From NCBI GenBank assembly GCA_051453625.1, contig JBOZIK010000001.1:222779140-222832697 (forward strand): 53,558 bases of DNA, written 5' to 3'. The notes below the pieces were generated by a model that saw nothing but the letters and a program-made list of their open reading frames with translations, was not told the origin of the DNA and made no database searches. The first letter of the stretch is position 1. Each line of letters opens with the position of its first letter. The position numbers were made by a program, and so were the translations under genes. Source of the stretch: Welwitschia mirabilis. Taxonomy: Eukaryota > Gnetophyta > Gnetopsida > Welwitschiales. Shown here piece by piece: positions 1 through 11,900 of this stretch.

Positions 1-1150
1 ATTTCTAGTATTTTTACATGATCACTCTAATTTATGAATTTCAGTATTTGTTTTGACATGGTAGCTTGTAAGTCCCTATATTTTTATAGCTTTTTATCTT
101 ATCATTCATTTTTTGATAACATTAGCATACTTGACATCATCATCATCATTGCTCAATTGAGTGGAACTTTATAAATTTATACATTCTGTCATGCATCATT
201 AATCAAGTGATTTTACTATTATTACTATAGGAATTTGTTAGGCTAGCATTTAGGTAATAANNNNNNNNNNNNNNNNNNNNNNNNNNNNNNNNNNNNNNNN
301 NNNNNNNNNNNNNNNNNNNNNNNNNNNNNNNNNNNNNNNNNNNNNNNNNNNNNNNNNNNNNNNNNNNNNNNNNNNNNNNNTTCTAGAGGATGGTTGCTTC
401 TTTCTGATAGGTTTCCTTGATCTGATGAGTTTCAGCTTTTCATGCCTTCAGGTATTTGAGGAATCTTTGAGTATTATTTTTTTTTTCACTTGGGCATTTT
501 TTCTCTGTGCTCATTTTCCACTTCCCATCATGCACTCATCTTTCAGGCTCTTTATGAATTTTATCTCTCAGGTCACTCTCTCCTTTCCATTGCATTCCTA
601 GATTAATGCCCAGAAAGATGTTCAACCCCCCATAGGATAAGCAAAACATCCCAAATTTTGAATGATTAGCACAAAATTTTTACCAATTTTAAGCTTTTAT
701 GATTAAATTTTGAATGAGTTGTTCATAAAAATCAAAAAAAAATTTCAGTGCATTTATGCACTTTACCATATAGGATCTAGCTATAATTGCATATGTTTTC
801 TATAGCCATGTCTTTTTGATCGCCTGAACTATGCAATATAGAAACTACTTAAGCTGTTATGATGATCCATTATTTTTGTTCTATATTATGCATACATAGT
901 TTCACTTTTATAAGCCATCAAGTTTCACTTTATGATTTTTATATGTGCATTGCATTTATTCTATAGTGACGTGTAAAATTAGGGGGCTTAGGAAATTTTT
1001 TAGTACTTATATTAATTACCTATTAATGATATCATTTTCTATAAACTCAATTTACATTTTACAGGCATTATTTTTATCTTAATTAAATTGACTCGTAATC
1101 TAGTTGATCGCTTACTTTATCAGGGACTGACAAGGCTAAGTAGGGGGCTA
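1..1150 (+). mobile_element. 3' internal (non-coding) end of a Ty3/gypsy LTR retrotransposon
   Basis: No open frame is visible here. The stretch ends in a purine-rich tract (about 1134-1147, AAGTAGGGGG core) directly before the TG that starts LTR1. The same kind of end, AAGCAGGGG, precedes LTR2 at about 3222-3232. That arrangement is the polypurine tract and 3' untranslated internal region of an LTR element read on +. An N gap of 120 lies at 261-380. A short CAT microsatellite lies near 133-150. The coding part of this element would lie to the left of the window. Assignment rests on similarity to the LTR2 flank and on the LTR that follows. Confidence 0.5.
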
Positions 1151-1557
1151 TGTTGTAATGCTAATTTGTGGGATTTTGATGGTGTATTTTGAGTGCTTTT
1201 GTAGGACATTCATACAGGTTTTGATATAATACTGATGGCTATGAAGATGTGATAGGATGATCAGCAAAACATGTGATATCTAGCATTTTTGGCAATTTCT
1301 CGAGTTTAGTCTGATACTGCAAAATTGGAANNNNNNNNNNNNNNNNNNNNNNNNNNNNNNNNNNNNNNNAAAGAACAAAAGAAGATGGTTTTTCCAATAG
1401 TCATCTCCATGACATCTAGGACAATTAGACTATTGATGTGGACAGAAGCCTGTGGCACCAACAGTAGCACATGATGCACATGTTGATAGGGCATCATTCA
1501 CATAGTCATCCAGATGACAGATAGGACGATGACATCGAGACTACATCTAGGCAATCC

Positions 1558-1776
1558 ATGGGGCTGATGGCAGCACATGGCACACTGTCCAAGCCATTAA
1601 GATGGCATTGTACCTTTTGTNNNNNNNNNNNNNNNNNNNNNNNNNNNNNNNNNNNNNNNNNNNNNNNNNNNNNNNNNNNNNNNNNNNNNNNNNNNNNNNN
1701 NNNNNNNNNNNNNNNNNNNNTGATGGCAGCACATGGCACACTATCCAAGCCATTAAGATGGCATTGTCCCTTTTGT
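1558..1776. repeat. Gap-flanking direct duplication (assembly overlap)
   Basis: About 56 bases left of the 100-N gap (1565-1620) recur right of it (1721-1776), with only a couple of substitutions. The simplest reading is two overlapping contig ends that were not merged, perhaps from two haplotypes. Confidence 0.8.
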
Positions 1777-1891
1777 CATGTGGACGACATATTGGATGAC
1801 AACTATTTTACACTGTAGAAATAAATTCTATTACAAATGGAGTCAGACAACCCATGTGGGTTGTTATGATTTTTGTTTCTCACCTTTAGGA

Positions 1892-2185
1892 TTTGCCTCT
1901 AAATCCCTCTTTTGAAAATCTATAAGTATGTTTCTCCTTCTTCATTTCCTTTCCATATTTTGTACCCAATACTTGTGACGGAAGCTTNNNNNNNNNNNNN
2001 NNNNNNNNNNNNNNNNNNNNNNNNNNNNNNNNNNNNNNNNNNNNNNNNNNNNNNNNNNNNNNNNNNNNNNNNNNNNNNNNNNNNNNNGATTTGCCTCTAA
2101 ATCCCTCTTTTGAAAATCTATAAGTACGTTTCTCCTCCTTCATTTCCTTTCCATATTTTGTACCCAATACTTGTGACGGAAGCTT
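1892..2185. repeat. Gap-flanking direct duplication (assembly overlap)
   Basis: The ~96 bases at 1892-1987 reappear at 2088-2185 across an exact 100-N gap, with a few single-base differences. This is an unmerged contig overlap, not a biological tandem repeat. It breaks LTR1. Confidence 0.85.
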
Positions 2186-2899
2186 GAAGGATGAGAGGTC
2201 CATCCCATGCTGCAGAAAGGAGTTTTCTTAATGTCAAGCTGTGTTCCTCTTATTGAGATGATGTTGTTCTGATATTGTAAGTGAATGTTATTCTAATTTC
2301 ATTAGATTAATACAATTTCTTCCTTCGTCTCATTATTGTACATCTTCCTTATTATTTAAGTTGATCTTAGTTAGTGATAAGCTTTGATTTATTTAGATCA
2401 TAAGGGTAACCTTTGTTAAGGTTGACCTTGTTTAGTAGAATAGATTTAAATTATTTATTTCTTTCTTTTAATATTGCATTTAAAGTCTTACTTAGGTAGA
2501 TCTCATAGTTTATATTAATTAAGAGCTAGTCAACACTCTTCTTCTTTGATATAAGTTATAGAGAAGTAGTTTTTGTGATAGAAAGACTGAGATCTAAGTA
2601 GGATCTATTTTTACTCCCATTTCTATCCCATTTCCATTGCATTTGCATTCCATTTCTATTTACTTTCATTTCATTTCTATTTTAGCATTGCGTTTACTTG
2701 AGTTATTTCCTTTAAATTTTTATAAAAACAAAAGAATTAAAATACATTGGCAAAATCAATTCTCTAATTTCAAGACTAGTGCCTTCATTAGATTATGACA
2801 TTTGGGTGAACTTCCATCTACTAGAGTGTGTTTTCTGCAATTTATATAATCTATAGGTTATCTAAGGGTTTTCAGATTGCATAAATTTACACCATAATA

Positions 2900-3236
2900 A
2901 TGTGTTAAATATTTTAAGTAGGGTTCTAATGCACTAGTAAGTATTTTGATTTTAGTTTTTGACAAGAATGATTGCAAGAAATTAATTTTACAGATTATTT
3001 TTAAAAGCTTGTCATTCTCATAATCATTAGAATGATAGTCTAGATGACACCATGATCACATAACTATCAAGGTAAAACATTTTAATTTATTTGATTTTAT
3101 GATTTTCTCATGCATACTAAGATTTATAAACTTGAATTAGATATCCATAGTTAGTTTCTTATTTTATTTAATTTGGCTCACAATTATAGTTATCCACCAA
3201 CTTTATCAAGTACTAATAAAACTAAGCAGGGGCCTA
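2900..3236 (+). mobile_element. Remnant 3' internal sequence between LTR1 and LTR2
   Basis: This 337-bp stretch has no coding frame. It ends in ACTTTATCAAG-TACTAATAAAACTAAGCAGGGG, which resembles the end of the sequence before LTR1 (ACTTTATCAGGGACTGACAAGGCTAAGTAGGGGG). It is therefore probably the 3' end of an internal region with its polypurine tract. Almost all coding sequence between the two LTRs is missing. Confidence 0.45.
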
Positions 3237-4421
3237 CGTTATGATGCCAAATTATATGTTTTTAAAGGGATGTTTTGAGTAGTTTTGTAGAACATTTAAA
3301 TAGGTTTAGGTTAAAAAGATAATTATTTAAAGTCAAGAAGAAAATCATGAAAATGTGTAAATACTAATACATTTGAAGGCATTTTGGACTAATTTTGATA
3401 CTTTACATTTTGAGAAGACATTAATGAGATTTAAGGCCAATTTAACTTGATAAAGAGCCTCAAGAAGGTTCTTGTCACCTCCATCATCTCGACAATAGTC
3501 CAAGATGATACCACTTCCATGTTGACTACATGAAGGATAAATATAGAACTCTCTTGACATGGCATCGTCCCCATCATCATTTAAATAATAACCGAGATGA
3601 CTATCTAATTTTAGTCAATGTACCAAAATTCATTTAAGTTGTGAAATATATCACGTGTTTTCTATGCACTGTTAGGATTTGCATCTATTAGATTAGCTAT
3701 TATTAGAGTATATTATTATCAATAAATAACATCTCTAATCTTGACTCTGATCATCTTTTGCATTACAAATTTTCATGATAGGATATCAAAGGTGTAGAGA
3801 GAGAGGAATCTTCCTTTGTGTTAGGTGGTGTCTCCTTCATTGAGGTGCTTCTAATTTGTATCAAGATGTTAATTTGACTTTTAATGGAAATTTTATTTTA
3901 GGTTTATTATATTCATGTGCATGTCCCTTATGGTTTATGTTGCTTATAATTCTGTGATAGCTTCATCTATGGTATAGGTCATCAAGGACAACCTTTGTTA
4001 AGATTAAAATCATTATTTTAGGATTTTGCATTACATATTATATTTCTTAAATTACTTATTACATGTTTTCTATATTTTTTTTTTATGTATTTGATAACTT
4101 AGATTGGTTAGGATTAGTGATAGTTTTGTTGATTGATCTAGGTTAGATAGGGCTAAACTTGGTAATAGAGATTCAGTGTTCAGAAAGATGTTGCATTTAA
4201 AGTAGATTGCATTTGCATGCTTACTTTTCTTGCATTATTAATTTTTATTTTGAACATTTACTTTGTGAAAAGTAATTCTCTTTCTTCTCATTTAGTTCCT
4301 TCGATGGATTACGACATTCAGATCCACTCTCATATATATTAGTGTGTTGTTGTTATGCATATACTTGTGATTGATAGGATTTAATAAAGGACATAAAATT
4401 GCATAAATACACTCCACAACA
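3237..4421 (+). mobile_element. LTR2 of the same Ty3/gypsy family
   Basis: LTR2 runs about 1185 bp from (C)GTTATGATGCC to ATACACTCCACAACA and shares ordered blocks with LTR1 and LTR3. These include TTTTGAGTAGTTTTGTAGAACATTT, the TTAGGTGGTGTCTCCTTCATTGAGG block near 3820, and a terminal ACACTCCACAACA that matches the LTR3 end (ACGCATCACAACA). The expected 5' TG reads CG, consistent with decay. Downstream sequence lacks a primer-binding site, so this is a 3' or solo LTR. Confidence 0.65.
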
Positions 4422-5500
4422 AACATCCTACTATGCACAAGTATACTATTCATAAACATATTGTAATCACCTTATTTTCTCTAACAATTCACTTCCATGG
4501 CTAGTGGAAGACCTTTAGGTGGTCTAGCCTCGTAAGCCACATAATTTAATTGCCTAGGTAATTTTATTTCATCTTATTTAATAGGCATAAAATTAGATTC
4601 ACAACTTGGATAGTATGTAAACTAGAGTAGGTGTATAATATCAAAACATCAATTAAGATTAACTAAGAATAAGATTCACAAGCTTTACAAGAGATCCAAC
4701 ATAATTCTTATTTAAGATCATGTTATGTTATAAAAATGAGAAATTAAAAAGCAATGAAAATATACAAGATTATAAATAAGACCAAATAAAATAATAAGAA
4801 AAAGACATGGAACATTAAAAAAAAATAGATAAGAAACATTTGATACCATACTAAACTTTAAAGTTGGACTTTGTAAGATTCAAAAATGCTACTCCTCAAG
4901 CTTTGAAGACTCTAAAATAAATGTCCATAAGGAAGATCAAGGATGAATGGTTTTTAAAGAATTAAAGGTAATAAAAAGACTCCTATCTATAAGAAATCAA
5001 AACGAGTATTGAATTTCAAGAGTCCTACAACCTACTACTATCTTTAGAAAATGGTTTTAATTCCACTTCTCTATTCAAGTACATACTTGATTACTAGGAA
5101 TAATAAATAAAGAATAATAAACATGCTTGCTATAAATAGTAAATAATAAAGAAGATTATTAACACCTATAATAATATATTTTGTAACCATGATAGTAGTT
5201 ACAACTCAAAGGATTTTTTGGCATTCACTAAAAATAAGAAAGAATAAAATAAATCCAACCACTAAGCATCTCCATTCTTTAAAATAATTACAAATTTATA
5301 ACTCATTAGTATTTTCTAAAATAAGTAATTAAATGAACAAATCTAAGCCATTAATTATAGCTATTACATAAGAGAAGCTAATGAAATAATAATTATTAGA
5401 CAAACAATTAGCCATAGAATAAAACATTTAAAAAGTAAAAGAATATATTAGCCTCATAAAATTTTAGATTTTCCTTTTAGTTAGTTGTTATTTAACTATT
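4422..5500. other. AT-rich intergenic sequence, nothing recognised
   Basis: I see no coding frame or known element in this stretch. One small inverted repeat is visible near 4499-4529, with GGCTAG pairing to CTAGCC around a short ACCT/AGGT stem. It may be internal sequence of the - strand Ty3/gypsy remnant to its right, but I cannot show that. Confidence 0.4.
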
Positions 5501-7000
5501 TGAAATAACTCTTTGAACCTTGGAAAATCTAAAGGTGACATCCTAGTTGCTACATTTACATGAAATTCATAATTGTTTATTACATGATTCACTTTTTTTC
5601 ATTCATTAGATCCATCTATTATGTTACTTCTTGAGTTATGGTCTATTATTAGTAAAATTGTCTAAATCCAAAATTTTCATTATTACCTTGATATGATCTC
5701 ATTAGAACTTAAGGTCTGTACATATTATATGGGTATGATAGTATTTATGAAGAATTCAAGTATCCTTGCCATTATAATATTTTATTATTTAAGTGATTAA
5801 CTTATGTAGCTGCATTTAAAATAGACATAGTAGATAGGATATTTACTTGAAATGCTGCTACCATTTTTCTTAGTAAATCAGTTACATATTATTAGGCTTC
5901 ACAAGCTTGTGCTTGATGTCCTACTTATTTAAAAAGAATGCATAACTTAGAATTCCCTATAATGGTGGAATTAGAATGAGATAAAAATTATGATACAATA
6001 ATTTGGGTAGGTTGACATGTTACATTCTTAATTGCTATGATTAATGTTTGTAATGAGTGAGAGATTTGGGATGGTGGAATGGTTATGAAATTCATCATTT
6101 TGTGCATCATCTCTTCCATATTACTAATCATTATTTCTTGTTCTTAAGCTAAATAAGCTTATTTACTTGATTTAGTGGGCCGTTTTTTATTCAAATTAGT
6201 CAACTCCTTCAAAATCTTCTATGCTTCTTTAAGAGTTTTGTTCAAAATGTTACCATTGCTACAAAGTTTACATGTTGTTTCACATATTTATTTAATCCTC
6301 TATAAAGATTTAAAGTTAGTGTGATGAAAATCTTTGATAGTGGTTCTTTTAACATAACTTAAAAAATATCTCATATGCTTCTTTATAATCATCTTCTTAT
6401 TTTTGTTGAAAATTCATTAATTATTTCCTTAGATTATATAGATTATTATCTAAAATAAACTTCCTCATAAGACATTTTTATATTCCTCCCATAAGTTAAT
6501 AGGATTTTGAATATTTTATAAACAAAAGCTTTATTTTATAAGGTTGTTTTAAAATCAATCATATTGATTTTATTCATAGCTATAAGAGCTAACAAACCTA
6601 TCATATTCTCAAACTAAATTAAGTGTGTCATTAGATCTTTTTCATTCATGTCATAAAATAAAGGTAAAAGTTACACATTACTAACTTCAACATGCGATCA
6701 TAGTAAAAATACTAAAGGTTCATCTTATATCTAATCCCAAGCGAAGTTTAGATCCTTTAATGTTTGACTAGGTTGGGCCAAGTTACTTGCATTTTTCCTT
6801 TCTAGATTTCTAATATACAATTGATTTACTAGGGTAAATGTATGTGGTTTAGTTTCATGAGTTATGAAATTACATTTTGTTTTAGTGATTAACTAGAATT
6901 CGAGTATGATTCTTTCAACTATGGATTTGATGGTGTTAGGTATGCTATGGAACTAGTACTAGGTTTAACTCCTATGAATAGTTATATGAGTTGCATTTGA
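5500..7000 (-). pseudogene. Decayed Ty3/gypsy gag (retrotransposon gag and zinc knuckle)
   Basis: Read on -, broken frames follow the usual order of an Athila-like gag. Near 6650-6560 an N-terminal block ends in ENMIGLLALIAMN. Near 6430-6360 comes LRK-LMNFQQK then DDYKEAYEIFFKL, the family's LRxEIxxFxQ...YEAWxRFxxL block. Near 6300 is a RGLNKYVKQHVNFVAM stretch, and near 6235 LNKTLKEA-KILKELTN. A CCHC knuckle follows at 5942-5901 as C-x2-F-x4-H-x4-C, with the second Cys replaced by Phe and a stop inside. Frames are broken by many stops and shifts, so no product is made. Protease and polymerase domains are not recognised downstream. Gag of this family packages element RNA in cytoplasmic particles. 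Confidence 0.6.
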
Positions 7001-8631
7001 GACATATTTACCAGCATATCTTAACTAGTCTAATTTAGGATTTTAGTATTATCTATAGGTAATTTAACATTTTTAGAAGTTATTATAAGTATTCCTGATG
7101 AGAATGTTAGTGTTAGCATGTAGTGTGAAGTTGAATTTGAAAACACATTTTGGTTGTAACTTAGATTGGATATTGTATTAACATTCATAATTATATTTCT
7201 AAGTCTTTCATTTTGATTTTGATATGTTTTCTATTAATATGAGTACATGCTTTTCATTTTACTACTTAATATAGATAATAATGCATTTATTTCTTACATC
7301 TACTTCTTGGATTGCTATAAAGTTGAAGGCATATCTAATTATTATTATCTTGATCTTGGTTTAATAATTTATTTTTCTTTTTATTTATTTTTTAATTTAG
7401 GTTCAATATTTTCTATCATGTAAGAAGGTCCCATTGAAGGATAAGATTACACATAATAGATTTTATTTCACATTGGCATCTTCTAGTTCTCCCTCCCTTT
7501 AAGATAGTAGAACTACTTTATGATTCTAGACTTATGTTGACTGGAAAGTTAGATAGGTGTAGTGATTGAGCATAAGTAAATATTAATAGGTCCCGAAATA
7601 GTTTAAACTTAGCTTCAATAAAATATTTCTTAATGAATAATAATGGGAAAGAGATTGTTAGGGTTGTAAGAGGTATATCTTCTGCATCCAATAACCCACT
7701 TTTCATTTTTTTGAGAATCTTTGAGTTAGTAGTGATATCTTGGTTTTCTTAGTAAAATTGATTAAAACCTTAATTTGTATTAAACATGGGTAAATTTACT
7801 AAAGAAGAATGGATATCATTGAGATTTATTTAATCTTTAGTTGTAAAGTATCTTTTCCTTGATTTCCTATTTGCTATGAACTTTTAGTTTTACTTATGAT
7901 TATTAAGTGATTTAAATTTTGTAAAGTTTTTAATTCAAGGTTGGTTAAGAAATGTTCTAGTTAATTCTAAATTAGATTTCTAATCTAACTAGGTTGTTTT
8001 CTATCTCCTTGATTTGGCATAAAATCAATAATCCAAAAACATAACTTGTAATTCACTTATTAGAAGAAAAGAAAAAAATAAATTTCTTAACTTATTTTTT
8101 TATTTTTATTTTGGGAATGAAATATAACTTTTTTTGACTATCTTTCTATCAATAATTTAAATATATATTTTTAAGTTTCAAAACTTTTTCTAGGGTCTTA
8201 ATTTCTGATGTTAAGCTTTAGTCCCATATATTTTCACTTCCCTTGTAGCTCATTCTTTTACTTGGTCAAGTTAGAATTTTTATAAAGTGCCTTTAAATAA
8301 TAAAAGATATAAGAAACTATATATTTTTCTATAAAATCCAAATAACTAGCTCTAAAATTTTTATTAAAGATAATTGATGATTTGAATTAAATACTTAATT
8401 TTTAAAAAAGACACTAAACAATTTAACTAAAGTAATAAAATTTCAAATAGACATTATTCTAATTGATTTTTATATCTTATAAGTAAAAATTTGAAAGTTA
8501 GAAATTGGTTGAATAATAACATTTTTTTCTATAAATCCCTTCAAGAAATTAACTAACTTAATTGGTAAAATAAAATTAAATTTAAACATAAAGTTGTCAT
8601 AATGCAATATTAAAAATAACTCATAGTGATG
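7001..8631. other. AT-rich sequence, no gene recognised
   Basis: Only short frames are present. A 62-codon - strand frame at 7518-7706 lies upstream of the - strand gag remnant and might be element leader sequence. It has no recognisable motif. No LTR boundary is visible. Confidence 0.4.
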
Positions 8632-8964
8632 GATCCGTGACAATCATAGCATGACATACAATTCTATTTCTTTGGATAAACTCACAATGGATTATATGTA
8701 CCACATTGTGCAACATACGCATTCTACATCATACTATAATAGAATGTATTATCTAGCAATGCCTAACAAAATAGTAGTACTATTGGATGTAACAAAATCA
8801 ATGTTTGAGCAAAAACTAAATATTTATAGGAAAAGAAAATTGTATTTTTTCCCTTTAAAATTATGTTTAATATTAGAAAATGATCTTAGAAAACCAAAAT
8901 TTACTATAAAAGAGGGTCTTAAATCATGGCAAGATCTAATCTATTTAAACACATCTAAGTAGGA
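8632..8964 (+). CDS. Unassigned open frame, possible coding remnant
   Basis: A frame with no stop for about 110 codons lies in sequence where AT richness makes stops very frequent. The first ATG is at 8651, which gives 103 residues. The product is basic and aromatic-rich, with KSMFEQKLNIYRKRK near residues 50-64 and LKSWQDLIYLN near residues 90-100. I do not recognise a family. It has no neighbours of known function, no intron signals I would trust, and no RNA evidence. It may be a surviving exon or a less decayed piece of a mobile element. A chance open frame is also possible. Confidence 0.25.
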
Positions 8965-11900
8965 AAATAGAACTAATAAGTTAATAATTAATGTGTTTCA
9001 AAATGAGAGATAGAAAGAGTTGGTCTACATTAGTTATATCTAGAAAAAAAATTCAAACATATTCCAAAATCTTAAATCACTAATGCGTTCTTAACAATAA
9101 TAGCAAAAATATAACAGCAGTGAGATTTAGCTAAGTTAAATTTTAACCTATCTTGTCATGTATGTAAAAGCTTTAGTCATGGAGTTAATATAATAAAATC
9201 TAGAATTGGAAAGTTTCTTACATCTATCTATTTTTACTATTTAATAGTAACTAACTTTTCAAAATAATATCATTACAATGAAAAGGAAAATAGAACACAA
9301 AAATACAACATTCAACTCTCTAACTTCTAAAAAGAAAACTCAATTATTGTAGTCCTATACTATCCATTATATATCAGCTATCAATAATATTCTAGATATA
9401 AGTTACCTACAAGTAATGTTATAGTAAAACCATAAATGAAATTCATCTCATAGAATGAAATATATAAGTTTACATTTTAAATATTTTCTTTTCTTTCTAC
9501 TTCCACTACTATCCTATAATTCAATATTTTATAATTAAAAACTATAATATTGAAGTAAAAGGAATAATGAAAAAAAACAAAAAAAAAAACTAATAGCATT
9601 ATAGAAAGGAATATTCAAAAGGATTTCTTGTGATGGAATAAAACTAAATATGTAGCCCATTTGAACTCCAAATATAAGTCTTTATTACAATGAAATTAAA
9701 TTAGAAAAGAGTGGAAGATTTATAATAAGTTTTTACTTGTCTCAACTCATTCTCCAAGTAAACAAAATACATGTGTACATTATTTCAAAGAGAGTTTTAG
9801 ACATGATTACAATGAATTACACATAAACTCACATATGATTTACAATACTTTGAAAAGGGAATTGTCTTCATGTCAATTTGAATATTTGATTGCTTGTTAT
9901 TTTTCAAGATTTCTTGTCATCTCTTTTATTGTTTAATGATACTAATAATAAGTTCACATTTCCTATCGCATGTTCATTACATTACGTCTAAAGTTTACTT
10001 AACCTTTGTTAACTTTATTGATATATTCTTATCACACTGTAGTAGATCTGGTAATGAAATTGTGTGTAATTATCCTTTTACACACTAACAACTATCATGC
10101 TGTGGTATTTGCTAATAGTTATTTCTTCTATTATGGTGGGTTTTGGAATGTTATAAAATTCTTGTTGTGTAATGGCCTCTATTGTAGAATTATCATAGTA
10201 CAATAATATACATATCAAAAACATCAAAATTATCATAGTTACATCACTCAATGATAATCTTGTAATTTGAAACTTTAGTCAATAAAGGACACATATCATT
10301 TTAATCTAGTAATTTGCCTTTTTAATATAGGAATAATATTCATATTGGATGGATTACCCATTAAACACATAAGAATTCATAAAGTTCAATAGTCTATTAA
10401 ACTTTTAATAATGTAATGAATTATAAATATATAAGCTTCTTATCATATGCTATTTCTTCATAAACATAGAAATGAACTTGAGTTAGCTAAGTACTTTAAT
10501 GTCATTTCAACAATAAATTAAAATAGTTTTAACTTCTAAGTGAAATATTCTTAGAAACTCTAATAGTAAATTTATGTAATTACATACATCAAAAAATTAA
10601 AAGAATTTCCTATACAACTATTAGCCATTTATTGTGTGCTTAAGACATGTGGCTTTATATAGGAACACATACATGACTAGTTTATGATTAGAAAACTAAA
10701 AATGAATTGATATATTAATGAAATAAGTCTTGAGTTAGAACTTGTATCTCTTTAGCCTTATAGTTTGATGATCCATAAAATTTTATATTGTTTATAAAAT
10801 TTTACTACTTTAAAATTTTAAATTTAGCAAAAAATCTAAGCTAAGATTATATAAGTAAAAAAATCAAGAAGAACATGAATCGAGATTATACATCTAAAAA
10901 ATGTTTCAAATGTTCACAACTCATCAACACAAGTGATTATGAACTATCACATTCCATAAAGCATAACTTATATCAACTAGTATAATTACTATCATTAAAT
11001 AATGTTTATGTCTTATTTCCTTGTATTTTAATGATTATGGTCTTATTTGGGTAAAAATATTATTAACTCTTAATTATTAAAATTCAAATGAAATCCTTTG
11101 CAATTTTAGATCCATGTGTAAACTCTTTATTTACATTAATAGCTTTCTAACTCTATTTTTATCCATTGATTTAACATAGAATGCAGTCTTTATCATTTTT
11201 TTCCATTAAAATAATTTAATGGAAGTTATGATAAAGTACTAATGATAATAATTGAAAATAAAATCATAACATGATATAAAATAATCAAATATGTAACATT
11301 TAAACATACACTCACATATGTAATATTTAAACATACTTGACATACATAACAAATTTTTTAAATTTCCTTAATTTATGAACCTTAATTAAGTTTTTATATT
11401 AAATCATATAATATAAAATATGATTATAGAATAATAATATAAATCCATAACATAGCTTAAGAACATGTATACATGAACATATAAAATTAATAAATAGTGA
11501 TGTTATTGAGTCAATTAATAACATCATTTTAAAAAATGTTCACAATTTATCAACTAGATTAATGATTACATAGGAATATTGTGTATTTAGTTCCTAAAAT
11601 AAAAGTTACAAATATATTAAGAATTATTGATCTTTAAGAATTCCATTATGAATCAAATATTATGAAAAATTTAATCTCTAAGGCATACTAAGTGAGGTAA
11701 GTACTAATATATAAAAATTTATAACTTCCTGAAATAACATGAAATAAAGCATGAAATAGCACCATCATATTCCCTTGAATAGACTGGTTTTAGAAAAGAA
11801 ATACTAGTAACTTACTAGAAGTGACAATATACTTTATAAATAACATCAACACTATAAAATACATAGGATAACCAACAATGGAAATGCCTCATATGTTTTA

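Larger units (their letters stand above)
1151..2899 (+). mobile_element. LTR1 of an Athila/Tat-like Ty3/gypsy family
   Basis: This LTR starts TGTTGTAATGCT and aligns by eye with LTR2 (3237-4421) and LTR3 (50627-51725). Shared blocks are the 5' end, a TTTTGAGTGCTTTTGTAGGACATT-like block near 1185, GTCATC/GATGAC modules in U3, a block around 2225-2300 with CTTATTGAGATG and TAATTTCATTA, a run of CATTTC/CATTGC pentamers at 2620-2700, and the end ATTTACACCATAATA. A CTATAAGTA stretch near 1918 could be the TATA box. The apparent length is inflated because two 100-N gaps (1621-1720, 1988-2087) carry duplicated flanks. The real LTR is probably near 1.4 kb. A third gap is at 1331-1369. No primer-binding site follows the 3' end, so this is a 3' LTR or a solo LTR. 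Confidence 0.7.

Noticed and set aside
133-150. CAT trinucleotide microsatellite
   Set aside because: Only about five repeats and without context. Not worth a separate annotation.
3345-3560. 71-codon - strand frame
   Set aside because: It lies within LTR2 antisense to U3, with no protein similarity.
4499-4529. Small inverted repeat GGCTAG...CTAGCC
   Set aside because: Too short and isolated to call a terminator, attachment site or MITE.
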